Shown: positions 1 to 7,597 of the stretch, piece by piece | Layout: every line of letters starts with the position of its first letter | Position numbering within the stretch: position 1 is the first letter of the stretch | Assembly: GCA_009731375.1 (NCBI GenBank) | Contig: BJOX01000186.1 | Span: forward strand, 784,459-823,688 | Source of the DNA: Paulinella micropora | Lineage: Eukaryota > Cercozoa > Imbricatea > Euglyphida | Length of the DNA stretch: 39,230 nt | Reading direction: 5' to 3' | The notes under the pieces: model-generated | Seen by the model: the letters and a program-made list of their open reading frames with translations, nothing else | The model's database searches: none | What the model was told of the DNA's origin: nothing | Made by a program: the position numbers and the translations under genes

Positions 1-1243
1 GGGGGGGGGGGGGGGGGGGGGGGGAAGCGACCCGTCGATGATGCACTTGCTGTTGTGGTTGCATCGCGCACTGGTGTCGACGAAGACACACTGGTGGCCG
101 TCAAAGCTGGACAGAGGGACCACAAATACATTAGAGTACATTACATCATTACATTACATTACATTACATTACAGTACATATGTATGCACGTATGTATATG
201 TATATAAACTTTCAGTTTGTCTTACCTGTCCTGCGTGTAGTCGTTGTTGTCATCTCACTCTTGTGGCCAAGTCGGCTTGCCAGCAGCAACAAGACCAGAC
301 AACGCTACAACGACCGCGGTAAAGTAAGCCATGGTGTCTGCACAAACCAGTTGGACAAAGTGAGAGAAATGACACACGACCAAGCCCAAGCAACAACAAT
401 CTTCCTACATACATATATACAGACCAGACAGACAGACCAGACAGACCAGACAGACAGACCAGACAGACCAGACAGACCAGACAGACCAGACAGACCCGCA
501 GACAGACTAGACAGACGAGACAGTCTGACAGAGAGATTGGGTGAGAGACCTCTTTGTCGAGTCAACGATTTTGCAATTCTGGCTGGTGTTGGCCTTGAAA
601 CTTGCAAGCGAAGTCAGTCTGTGAAGCCATTCTTGAATTCCAAAGGTGCAATAGCAGAAATGTGAAATTCTAAGAAAAAGGTTCAAAAAATCCTGATGAT
701 TCGGGGGAAAAGGTAACAAAATGGCAGCAGTGCCGCAGAAATTGGCATTTGTTGATTCCACACCAGTGTGGGTCAGCTTCGCTTGCAAGCTTCATGATCA
801 AGGTCAACACCAGCCAGAATTGCAAAATCGTTGACTCGACAAAGAGGTCTCACCCAATCTCTGGTCAGACTGTCTAGTCTGTCTAGTCTGTCTGCGGGTC
901 TGTCTGGTCTGTCTGGTCTGTCTGGTCTGTCTGGTCTGGTCTGGTCTGGTCTGGTCTGGTCTGGTCTGGTCTGTCTGTCTGGTCTGTCTGTCTGGTCTGT
1001 CTGTCTGGTCTGTATGTATCTATGTAGGATTGCTGTTGCTTGGGCTTGGTCGTGTGTCATTTCTCTCAGTCACTTTGTCCAACTGGTTTGTGCAGACACC
1101 ATGGCTTACTTTACCGCGGTCGTTGTAGAATTGTCTGGTCTTGTTGCTGAGTAGTATAGGGGGCCACTTCGGGACAGTTTTTCAATACACACCCCCCGCC
1201 ACCAGAGACACACACGGTCGGCCCGCACGGGACAAAATGGCAA
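1..1243. repeat. Left terminal inverted repeat of the PLV (interrupted)
   Basis: Positions 25-283 and 1150-1243 match, in inverted orientation, the sequence at 22509-22931. The outer part opens with a poly-G run (1-24), mirrored by poly-C at 22932-22960. The inner limit is where the shared ACAAAATGGCAA stops matching. A microsatellite of ATTAC units (141-175) corresponds to a longer TAATG array on the right. Without the inserted fold-back element the repeat is about 380 bp, a normal size for Polinton termini. The outer terminus and any target-site duplication are not visible because both ends run into homopolymers or gaps. The left copy of the embedded host-like exon carries a stop and lost cysteines, unlike the right copy. 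Confidence 0.88.
284..1149. mobile_element. Fold-back element (MITE-like) nested in the left TIR
   Basis: The first ~330 bp (284-613) and last ~370 bp (776-1149) are near-perfect inverted copies that begin and end with CAGCAACAAGACCAGACAA and its complement. Each arm contains a tandem array of CAGAC/CAGACC units (421-500 and 880-1010), and a ~160-bp unique spacer separates the arms. The right TIR of the virus lacks this block and reads straight across the junction (gccagcagcaaagtagt), so it is a secondary insertion. No transposase is encoded and the target-site duplication is ambiguous. Open frames in this region arise from the pentanucleotide repeats. Confidence 0.82.
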
Positions 1244-1280
1244 TTGAAACAGTTACATTTTAATATTTTAAATTAAAGTC

Positions 1281-1296
1281 ATAAATATAGAGACAC
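1281..1296 (+). promoter_or_regulatory. TATA-type promoter motif, copy 1
   Basis: ATAAATATAGAGACAC lies just inside the left TIR, upstream of an ATG at 1304. It matches the TATATATAG-GACAC core of the two modules at 1690-1744 and 2149-2202, which suggests a shared early promoter for the small genes at this end. Confidence 0.4.
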
Positions 1297-1367
1297 ATAC
1301 AGGATGACAAACGACGACACGGAAAAAAAAGACAAGTCGTAGATTTACAATTTCAAAAGGATGTATT

Positions 1368-1598
1368 ATGATAAAGAATAATGAAAAGAGACCGATGGTA
1401 AAAGTTCAATGGAGAGAAGGAGGTAAAACAATGTTTAAGAGTTTTACTATTGGAAAACGAAGAACACAAGAACAAGCAATGGAAGAAGCAAAGAAATACC
1501 ACGAGGAAAAAGTAAAACCAAAGTATGATGAATGGAAAGTTAATTATGACGGAAACAAAAGAAATCAAAAAAGAAAAGAAAAGGAATTGGAAGAATAA
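1368..1598 (+). CDS. Small basic protein, AP2/integrase-arm-like DNA-binding fold (putative)
   Basis: This 76-residue frame is rich in Lys and Glu. Residues ~8-50 show an aromatic/hydrophobic strand pattern (MVKVQW, FKSFTIGKR) followed by a helix with the EQAMEEAKKY pattern, resembling AP2 or Arm-type DNA-binding domains. That is fold-level inference only. The same frame is open upstream to about 1329, and an ATG at 1304 sits in a different frame across an A8 run (1323-1330). The true gene may therefore start at 1304 with a one-base homopolymer indel. The 3' end overlaps the next small gene by about 50 bp in another frame. It lies immediately inside the left TIR and downstream of a TATA-type motif. 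Confidence 0.55.
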   Translation: MIKNNEKRPMVKVQWREGGKTMFKSFTIGKRRTQEQAMEEAKKYHEEKVKPKYDEWKVNYDGNKRNQKRKEKELEE

Positions 1599-1704
1599 AA
1601 CATTTAAGTGTGAATGTGGAGTTGAAATAAATAGGAGTAGCAAAGCAAGACATATGAAATCAAACAGGCACACAGCCCCGACAGCCACATCCGCCCCGCC
1701 CTAA
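1546..1704 (+). CDS. Short Zn-finger-like protein with Pro/Ala tail
   Basis: A 52-residue frame starts MTETK and contains FKCECG followed about 15 residues later by H-x5-H, a compact C-x-C...H-x5-H zinc-binding pattern. The protein ends in an Ala-Pro-Thr-rich tail (SAPP). It is clearly paralogous to the next gene at 1758, which starts MAETK, has FECECG and H-x6-H with the same spacing, and ends in APP repeats. The DNA downstream of both stops (taattttcatcta) is also duplicated, so the gene and its promoter were duplicated as one unit. It overlaps the 3' end of the preceding frame. The function is unknown, and a nucleic-acid-binding regulator is a guess from the finger. Confidence 0.55.
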   Translation: MTETKEIKKEKKRNWKNKTFKCECGVEINRSSKARHMKSNRHTAPTATSAPP

Positions 1705-1744
1705 TTTTCATCTATACACAGGCGGGCCCCTATATATAGGACAC
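1690..1744 (+). promoter_or_regulatory. Promoter module, copy 2 (GGGCCCC + TATATATAGGACAC)
   Basis: The module consists of gccccgccctaattttcatc, then GGCGGGCCCC and TATATATAGGACAC, 13 nt before the ATG at 1758. It is repeated at 2149-2202. The GGGCCC palindrome abutting the TATA box is the notable part. Confidence 0.55.
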
Positions 1745-1757
1745 AAGCGGGCAGACA

Positions 1758-2162
1758 ATGGCAGAGACTAAAAAATTTGAATGCGAATGCGGTTCCATAA
1801 TTAATGTCTCGGGAATACGAAGACATAATCAAACAAAAAAACACAAAACATTTGATTTTGAAGGATTTAGGAGAATGTTGGAATTGACTAAGCACATTCC
1901 AATTGGAGAAAATACAATTGTTGAAAAACAAGAAATTGTTGAAAAACAAGAAATTAATGAAGACCAAAAAGACGAAAAAAAATCAGATGTTAAACTATTT
2001 TATATTTCTAGCGATGAAATCAGAGCTGGGCTTTGGAAAAATCTTAACCCTAAATCAGCAAAGACTGGTGAAGGTTTAATAGATTGGTTGACAAGGGAAA
2101 AAAGAGAAAGAGAAGCCACGCCAGCCCCGCCCGCCCCGCCAGCACCGCCCGCCCCGCCCTAA
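1758..2162 (+). CDS. Zn-finger-like protein with (APP)n C-terminus
   Basis: The 134-residue protein has an N-terminal finger, C-E-C at residues ~9-11 and H-x6-H at ~23-30, paralogous to the small gene just upstream. A direct repeat of IVEKQE units follows at ~55-66. A predicted helical region (residues ~85-117, containing GLIDWLTREKRERE) leads to a C-terminal run of four Ala-Pro-Pro units. The finger suggests nucleic-acid or protein binding, but no family is recognised. It is preceded by promoter module copy 2 and followed, overlapping its stop, by module copy 3, which probably drives the DNA polymerase. Confidence 0.65.
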   Translation: MAETKKFECECGSIINVSGIRRHNQTKKHKTFDFEGFRRMLELTKHIPIGENTIVEKQEIVEKQEINEDQKDEKKSDVKLFYISSDEIRAGLWKNLNPKSAKTGEGLIDWLTREKREREATPAPPAPPAPPAPP

Positions 2163-2202
2163 TTTTCATCTAAACATAGGGCCCCCCGTATATATAGACA
2201 CG
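2149..2202 (+). promoter_or_regulatory. Promoter module, copy 3, upstream of polB
   Basis: This is a second copy of the gccccgccctaattttcatc...GGGCCCCC...GTATATATAGACAC block. It begins inside the 3' end of the Zn-finger gene and lies about 85 nt before the polymerase ATG. A second TATA-like AATATATA sits only 3 nt before that ATG, so the polymerase may have two start sites. Confidence 0.5.
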
Positions 2203-2287
2203 GGGAGCACACGGCAGACCACGGCGGGGGCAGACGATTGAGATAATTATTTAATTTCCAAAAAAAATTTGTTATCCAATATATAAG

Positions 2288-5200
2288 ATGGAGACACACA
2301 CTTACAACGGTAAGACGTATAGGTTGGACAAATTTAGGGAACAAAAAATTAATTATGAAATCAAAAGGGTCAGGGGTCAAGATGTGCTGTATATAATACC
2401 GAAGACGAGAAAGTATAAGGTGGATACAACAACGGCCCAAAATTACTTGAACCGAGTAAGAGGTGCTGTTTACTTTGAGGAACAGAAACAGGGTATTCCA
2501 GTAGCATCACCATTACCGCCTATTTTGGAAGCGAAAGTGTTTGAAGCGAAAGTGAGAGAAAGAAAAGAAAAGGTGAAAGACCTAATGCGGTATGCTAACT
2601 ACGAAATCAAGCACGTTGACAGAAAGAAGCACACGCTAGGCATTAATGAAAGCCTGTATTGGGTTAGGATTAGAGGCAACTTTACTTCATTCAGTATGGA
2701 AGATGTAGTAAAGTTTATTGAGATAATACTGAACGACTTTATTAAAAGACAGAGACAAGGCAATATGGTGAGTCTAAGTATCAAGTTTGTAGATTACTAT
2801 GGAGCAGTATCTACGGGTTTGAAAAAACTTAACGAGATTTCTGTCAGCGATGTTTTAGAAAGACTGTCGGCATTATTTCAAAGCAACGAAAGCCTTTATA
2901 CAGACGAAAAGGGAACCAATATGGATAAGTTTAGGTTCGTTTTGAAATCTGTTGAAATGCAGACGGGCGGAACGAGGCTTCAAATAATTAATAAGTTGGA
3001 TGTATATAAAAAGAGAGGAGTAATTCAAATTAATAATACAGACAACATATGCTTAGCCAGAGCAATTGTTGTAGTAAAAACAAAAAAAGAAAAACACGAA
3101 AAATATCCGCAGGTTATGAAAGGCAGAAAGATACAGGAGGAGATGGCTTTGAAACTACACGAAGAAGCGAAAGTCATTCAGGATGTGTGCGGTATTCCTG
3201 AAATCAAGACATTTGCTATCCACATTAAATACAATCTGGTTATTGTTGAATTCCCTGACAAGATTGTTTATAAGACAGACCTGATTAATGAAAAGGGCGA
3301 GCGACTTACGAACCTTTACATACTTAAGACAGAGAACCACTACGATGCGATAACTAATATGAAGTCTTTGCTAGGCAAAAAGAATTTCTGTGAGTTATGT
3401 CTAAGGGGATACAAAGAAAGGCACGCCTGCGAAGCTACTTGTAATATCTGCGAAACCAAAGGTTGTAAAGGTATTAACGATAAAAGCAATTGGACTGATT
3501 GCTATTCGTGTAATAGAAAGTTTCCGAATAAGGCCTGTTTCAACAACCACAAAAAGACGAACTGTGATATCAAAGCGAAATGTCTTTCGTGCGGACTTAA
3601 TTACAGGAAAGATGAGCACACGTGCGGTTATGCGAAATGCCGTAATTGTAAGGAACTGAAACCACTTGAACACCAATGTGAAATCGTGAAAAAAGAGATA
3701 CTACCTTTTTCAGAGAAATACATATTCTTTGACTTTGAAGCGACACAGGATACGGGCGAGCACATTGTCAATCATTCGGAAAGCCAGTATTACAATGCGA
3801 AGGAACCACCTGTCATTCATAAGAACATTGATGATTTCTGTAAGTGGGCTTTTGAATCTAAGCACAACGGCTTTACATTCATTGCTCATAACAGTCGCGG
3901 TTATGACTGTCAGTTTATTCTTAAATGGTTGGTAGATAACGGGCAGACACCATTTGTCATTTATCAGGGCGGTAAGATAATGATGATGACTTTGAAGAAA
4001 TACCGCTTCATTGATAGTCTCAGTTTCTTAACTATGCCTCTGGCTGATTTTCCTAAGACATTCGGATTGAAAGAACTTAAAAAGGGTTTCTTCCCTCACT
4101 TCTTCAATACGGACAAGAATAAAAACTACGTTGGTGTGATGCCTCATAAAAAGCACTACGGCTACGACACGATGAAAGATAAGAAGAGAGCGGAATTCTT
4201 GGAATGGTATGAAAGCCAAAGAAACAGCACATTTGATATGCAGAAGGAAATCGCGGAATACTGTCATAGCGATGTTGATATATTGAGCAGGGGATGTATG
4301 GATTTTAGAAAGCAGTTTTTAGAATTCGGTATTGACCCATTTCAATATACAACTATTGCGAGTTGTGTTATGGCTTTGTATCGTGCTAAGTTTATGCCAG
4401 AGAATTCAATTGCTGTGTTGAAGGCGGAAAAGCAAAACAGGATTACCTCTCGGGCTTGTGTTGAATGGATAGCTTACAGAAGCAGGTTAGACCAAACGGA
4501 TATCAAACACGCATTCAATGGAGGTGAAAAAATGTTTCGTATTGGCGACTCAACTATTTACGTAGATGGCTGGGATGAAAAGACGAAAACCGCTTACGAA
4601 TTTCACGGATGTCTCTGGCACGGATGTCCAAAGTGCTTCAATGGTAATACCATTAACACTAAGAAGAATAAGACAATGGGCGAACTATACAAGGCAACAA
4701 TGAGACGAGAAAAAGAATTAAGCAAGCAAGTCAGCAAACTAGTATCTATCTGGGAATGTGAACGGAGATTAATGAAAACAAGTGAAAGCCTAGCGGAAGA
4801 TACGAATGAACGAATTACAGAACAGGAAGGACTGAACCCGCGAGAAGCAATGTTTGGGGGTAGAACGGATGCTCTAACATTGTATTGGAAGTCAAGAAAC
4901 AACAATGAATATGCGAACTACATTGATGTATCTGGATTATATCCGACCGTGATGTATTATGACCCCTACCCTAGCGGGCACCACGAAATCATTAGACCCA
5001 GTAACGACGACGACCGAAAAGATATGAAAAACAAAATCATAAACAGAGAATATTTCGGAGTGTCTAAGGTTAAGATGCTACCGCCCAGAAAATTGCTACA
5101 CCCAGTTTTACCTAAGGCGGATAGAGGAAAACTGATGTATTACTTATGCGACAAGTGCGGAATGACTGAACAGAAAACCGAATGTAAGCACACCGATAAC

Positions 5201-6364
5201 GAGCGAGCAATAACGGGCACGTGGGCAACTCCTGAAATCTACAAGGCCTTAGACAAAGGATACAAGCTAATTAAGGTATATGAAGTATGGCACTGGAAGG
5301 AACAGAGCAGTAGCCTGTTCAAAGATTACATAAAAACTTTCTTAAAGGTTAAACAAGAGTCAAGCGGATATCCTGATGGATGTATTACAGAGGAACAAAA
5401 AAGAAACTACATTGACAGTATGGAAGTCAAGATGGGAATTAAGATGGACGAAAACAAAATAGAAGAAAACCCAGGACGGCGAGCGGTTGCTAAGTTGTGC
5501 TTGAATAGCCTGTGGGGCAAGTTTGGTGAAAAGCAAAACAAAACTAAAAACAAAATGATTAAAGATAAAGATACCTTATACAAGTTAATGAACGATAAGT
5601 CAGTTGATAACATAAACATAAACATTATTAACGANNNNNNNNNNNNNNNNNNNNNNNNNNNNNNNNNNNNNNNNNNNNNNNNNNNNNNNNNNNNNNNNNN
5701 NNNNNNNNNNNNNNNNNNNNNNNNNNNNNNNNNNNNNNNNNNNNNNNNNNNNNNNNNNNNNNNNNNNNNNNNNNNNNNNNNNNNNNNNNNNNNNNNNNNN
5801 NNNNNNNNNNNNNNNNNNNNNNNNNNNNNNNNNNNNNNNNNNNNNNNNNNNNNNNNNNNNNNNNNNNNNNNNNNNNNNNNNNNNNNNNNNNNNNNNNNNN
5901 NNNNNNNNNNNNNNNNNNNNNNNNNNNNNNNCGATGGTTGTAAGATAATAAAAGGTGTGTGGATAGCACCAAAATTGTATATGTTAGAATTTACGACGAA
6001 AGATGCTTTCACCGCTGGTATGACGAAAGACGACCTCAAACACATATCAAAGGGTGTTCATATAGAAACTGCTGAAAATGGAGTTAAAAGATATTTCCAT
6101 TTTAGGGGTAAAGGCTTAGATGCTCATCAGCTAAACTATGATGTATATGATAAGATGGATAAAGGCGGTAGCATTGAAAATGTAAAGGGCTTTCAAATGA
6201 AAAAAATACACATTGATAGAAACAGCAAACAACAACAAGTCCCACATTTCAGCATTTTACATATGACTAATGTTAAAAAACAAGTTAATGAGAATAAGTG
6301 GGCGGGCCGTAAGTTTATTAACGATAATGACAGCATACCGCTCGGCTTCCACATTCGCGGTTGA
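2288..6364 (+). CDS. polB: Protein-primed family B DNA polymerase (DNA_pol_B_2)
   Basis: The 1358-codon frame encodes the replicative polymerase of the element, which copies linear DNA from a terminal protein. The N-terminal ~360 residues are unassigned and may hold the terminal-protein/priming part. Residues ~368-465 form a dense Cys/His zinc-ribbon cluster. Exonuclease motifs are FDFEAT (Exo I, D482/E484), AHNSRGYD (Exo II, ~533-540) and YCHSDVDIL (Exo III, ~658-666). An inserted FHGCLWHGCPKCF motif (~772-784) is typical of Polinton polymerases. Motif A is DVSGLYPTV (~880) and motif B is KLCLNSLWGKFG (~1069). A 297-N gap (5635-5931) removes ~99 codons expected to hold motif C (DTD). After the gap comes the APKLYMLEF thumb-side motif. 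The flanking frames agree across the gap. Its stop lies 1 bp from the convergent lipase stop. Confidence 0.95.
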   Translation: METHTYNGKTYRLDKFREQKINYEIKRVRGQDVLYIIPKTRKYKVDTTTAQNYLNRVRGAVYFEEQKQGIPVASPLPPILEAKVFEAKVRERKEKVKDLMRYANYEIKHVDRKKHTLGINESLYWVRIRGNFTSFSMEDVVKFIEIILNDFIKRQRQGNMVSLSIKFVDYYGAVSTGLKKLNEISVSDVLERLSALFQSNESLYTDEKGTNMDKFRFVLKSVEMQTGGTRLQIINKLDVYKKRGVIQINNTDNICLARAIVVVKTKKEKHEKYPQVMKGRKIQEEMALKLHEEAKVIQDVCGIPEIKTFAIHIKYNLVIVEFPDKIVYKTDLINEKGERLTNLYILKTENHYDAITNMKSLLGKKNFCELCLRGYKERHACEATCNICETKGCKGINDKSNWTDCYSCNRKFPNKACFNNHKKTNCDIKAKCLSCGLNYRKDEHTCGYAKCRNCKELKPLEHQCEIVKKEILPFSEKYIFFDFEATQDTGEHIVNHSESQYYNAKEPPVIHKNIDDFCKWAFESKHNGFTFIAHNSRGYDCQFILKWLVDNGQTPFVIYQGGKIMMMTLKKYRFIDSLSFLTMPLADFPKTFGLKELKKGFFPHFFNTDKNKNYVGVMPHKKHYGYDTMKDKKRAEFLEWYESQRNSTFDMQKEIAEYCHSDVDILSRGCMDFRKQFLEFGIDPFQYTTIASCVMALYRAKFMPENSIAVLKAEKQNRITSRACVEWIAYRSRLDQTDIKHAFNGGEKMFRIGDSTIYVDGWDEKTKTAYEFHGCLWHGCPKCFNGNTINTKKNKTMGELYKATMRREKELSKQVSKLVSIWECERRLMKTSESLAEDTNERITEQEGLNPREAMFGGRTDALTLYWKSRNNNEYANYIDVSGLYPTVMYYDPYPSGHHEIIRPSNDDDRKDMKNKIINREYFGVSKVKMLPPRKLLHPVLPKADRGKLMYYLCDKCGMTEQKTECKHTDNERAITGTWATPEIYKALDKGYKLIKVYEVWHWKEQSSSLFKDYIKTFLKVKQESSGYPDGCITEEQKRNYIDSMEVKMGIKMDENKIEENPGRRAVAKLCLNSLWGKFGEKQNKTKNKMIKDKDTLYKLMNDKSVDNININIINXXXXXXXXXXXXXXXXXXXXXXXXXXXXXXXXXXXXXXXXXXXXXXXXXXXXXXXXXXXXXXXXXXXXXXXXXXXXXXXXXXXXXXXXXXXXXXXXXXXXDGCKIIKGVWIAPKLYMLEFTTKDAFTAGMTKDDLKHISKGVHIETAENGVKRYFHFRGKGLDAHQLNYDVYDKMDKGGSIENVKGFQMKKIHIDRNSKQQQVPHFSILHMTNVKKQVNENKWAGRKFINDNDSIPLGFHIRG
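5635..5931. other. Assembly gap inside polB
   Basis: There are 297 Ns, exactly 99 codons, so the frame is kept. The catalytic motif C of the polymerase is expected here and cannot be assessed. Confidence 0.99.
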
Positions 6365-6365
6365 A

Positions 6366-7091
6366 TTATAGATATACTTTTTTGCCCCTACCCTTAAAAC
6401 TTCTAATCGTATGAATTCCTTTTTTTGGTTTCACTAACTTAGTATTTACAGCCGTAGCCTCTAACAATGATACGGGGTCAAATGCGGTTCGGTAGTTCGT
6501 GGTCAGCTTCGCAGTCTTCGCCCTCTTCCCTTTTGGATTTACCTTTATAGCCACTCTGTCAATTACTCCTTCCACAAAGTCTCTTGTGCTACTGCCTTTA
6601 TTGTATGTTGTAGCCTTTACACCAGTTTGTCGGCTTAAATCTTTCGCTATTGTTCCACCTAGTGAATGACCAGTCAGCTCTACATTTTCTTTACCATATT
6701 TCTTTATGACTTCATTAACCAGCTTCTGCTCTTCTTTATATCTCGGTGTTCTTTTCAATACTCCCTTTACTAATGCGACATCTGTGAGTAAGTCCCGCTT
6801 ATCTACCGAGCCTCTAAATGCTACAATAGCTTTGCCATCTTTCTCATACACTGTTGATTTCTCTTTGCTTGCGACTGGTTTCCATCCGTCAGCACCCTTT
6901 CTATCTGACGAAGACAAATAGACATCCTCTGACAACTCCGCACTGCCTCCTTTTAGTCGCACACGTGCGACGGCTCCGCCTTTGGCTGAGCTCTGTTTCC
7001 TGTATGCCTTACCAGCTTTTTTCAATGCTTCACCATAGCTTATGTTATGCTTAGCAGAGTAAGCCTTTACGAAGGCAATCCACTCGGACAT
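6366..7091 (-). CDS. Class 3 lipase (alpha/beta hydrolase)
   Basis: The 241-residue protein carries the serine hydrolase nucleophile elbow GHSLGG at residues 141-146 (Ser143). It is preceded by the lipase-3 strand pattern AIVAFRGS (~88-95) and the helix DLLTDVALVKG. Candidate acid and His residues lie in the C-terminal third (FDPVSLL, GIHTIRSF). Residues 1-33 (EWIAFVKAYSAKHNISYGEA) form a short helical module seen at the N-terminus of various large-DNA-virus and PLV proteins. Lipases of this family recur in PLVs, where a role in membrane lysis during entry or exit is proposed; that role is inferred here. It is convergent with polB, with stops 1 bp apart, and AT-rich TATA-like DNA precedes its ATG. 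Confidence 0.88.
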   Translation of the reverse strand: MSEWIAFVKAYSAKHNISYGEALKKAGKAYRKQSSAKGGAVARVRLKGGSAELSEDVYLSSSDRKGADGWKPVASKEKSTVYEKDGKAIVAFRGSVDKRDLLTDVALVKGVLKRTPRYKEEQKLVNEVIKKYGKENVELTGHSLGGTIAKDLSRQTGVKATTYNKGSSTRDFVEGVIDRVAIKVNPKGKRAKTAKLTTNYRTAFDPVSLLEATAVNTKLVKPKKGIHTIRSFKGRGKKVYL

Positions 7092-7166
7092 TTCGTATAT
7101 TATTAATTATTTAATTTTTTATTTTTTTATACTGCCAACTATATACTCACTACTCTACACTCACCT

Positions 7167-7454
7167 ATGCAAAAGCTTTGTGAAAAATTTGAACAGCTAT
7201 CTGTCAGCAACAAAGACAGAACATTTACTTTACAAGAAATTAAGCAAGTAATTGATGGGCACATTAATGAATACAAATCAGAAAACAAGAAACTTCAAGA
7301 ACAAGGAAAGATACCTATGGGGAAATATAAGGGAAAGACAGTATCCGATGTGGTTGTATTTGATACCCAATACTTAAGATGGATGGCGAAGCAACCATTT
7401 CTAGACAACTATCCTGAGCTAAAAAAAGAAATATTTAAACAGCTTCAATTGTAG
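7167..7454 (+). CDS. ExoX C-terminal-like domain protein
   Basis: The 95-residue protein has at residues ~51-75 the pattern MGKYKGKTVSDV...YLRWMAKQ. This matches the small ExoX-like C-terminal domain (G-K-Y-x-G-K, then Y-L-x-W) found in bacterial ExoX and in many virus and phage proteins. The N-terminal half is a charged helical segment. No exonuclease catalytic domain is attached, so the role is probably nucleic-acid or protein binding rather than cleavage (inference). It is divergent from the lipase gene across a short AT-rich promoter region (7092-7166), and its stop is followed within 5 nt by a strong hairpin. Confidence 0.7.
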   Translation: MQKLCEKFEQLSVSNKDRTFTLQEIKQVIDGHINEYKSENKKLQEQGKIPMGKYKGKTVSDVVVFDTQYLRWMAKQPFLDNYPELKKEIFKQLQL

Positions 7455-7458
7455 GAGC

Positions 7459-7481
7459 TGAAACTTTTATAAAAAGTTTCA
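7459..7481 (+). terminator. Hairpin at the 3' end of the ExoX-like gene
   Basis: TGAAACTTTT and AAAAGTTTCA form a perfect 10-bp stem with a 3-nt ATA loop, starting 4 nt after the TAG stop. This placement suggests a transcript 3'-end signal. Confidence 0.55.
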
Positions 7482-7576
7482 CAAAACTTTGGTTTGTAAG
7501 GGCTCGCCATTACAGCCACTACGACCCCGGTATTTTTTTTTTTTTGGTAAATCACTAAGTCAGCATCGGAGGGGGT

Positions 7577-7597
7577 GCGGGGGACGAAGTCCCCTGC
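7577..7597 (-). terminator. GC-rich hairpin abutting the stop of the surface-protein gene
   Basis: GCGGGGGAC-gaa-GTCCCCTGC forms a 9-bp stem with one G-T wobble. Its edge touches the TAG stop of the minus-strand gene ending at 7597. The same hairpin type abuts the protease stop at 11500. Confidence 0.5.

Noticed and set aside
38-1154. Several open frames of 90-160 codons on both strands in the left TIR
   Set aside because: They come from CAGAC and ATTAC tandem repeats, which are stop-free by chance, and from the exon-like TIR sequence read in wrong frames.
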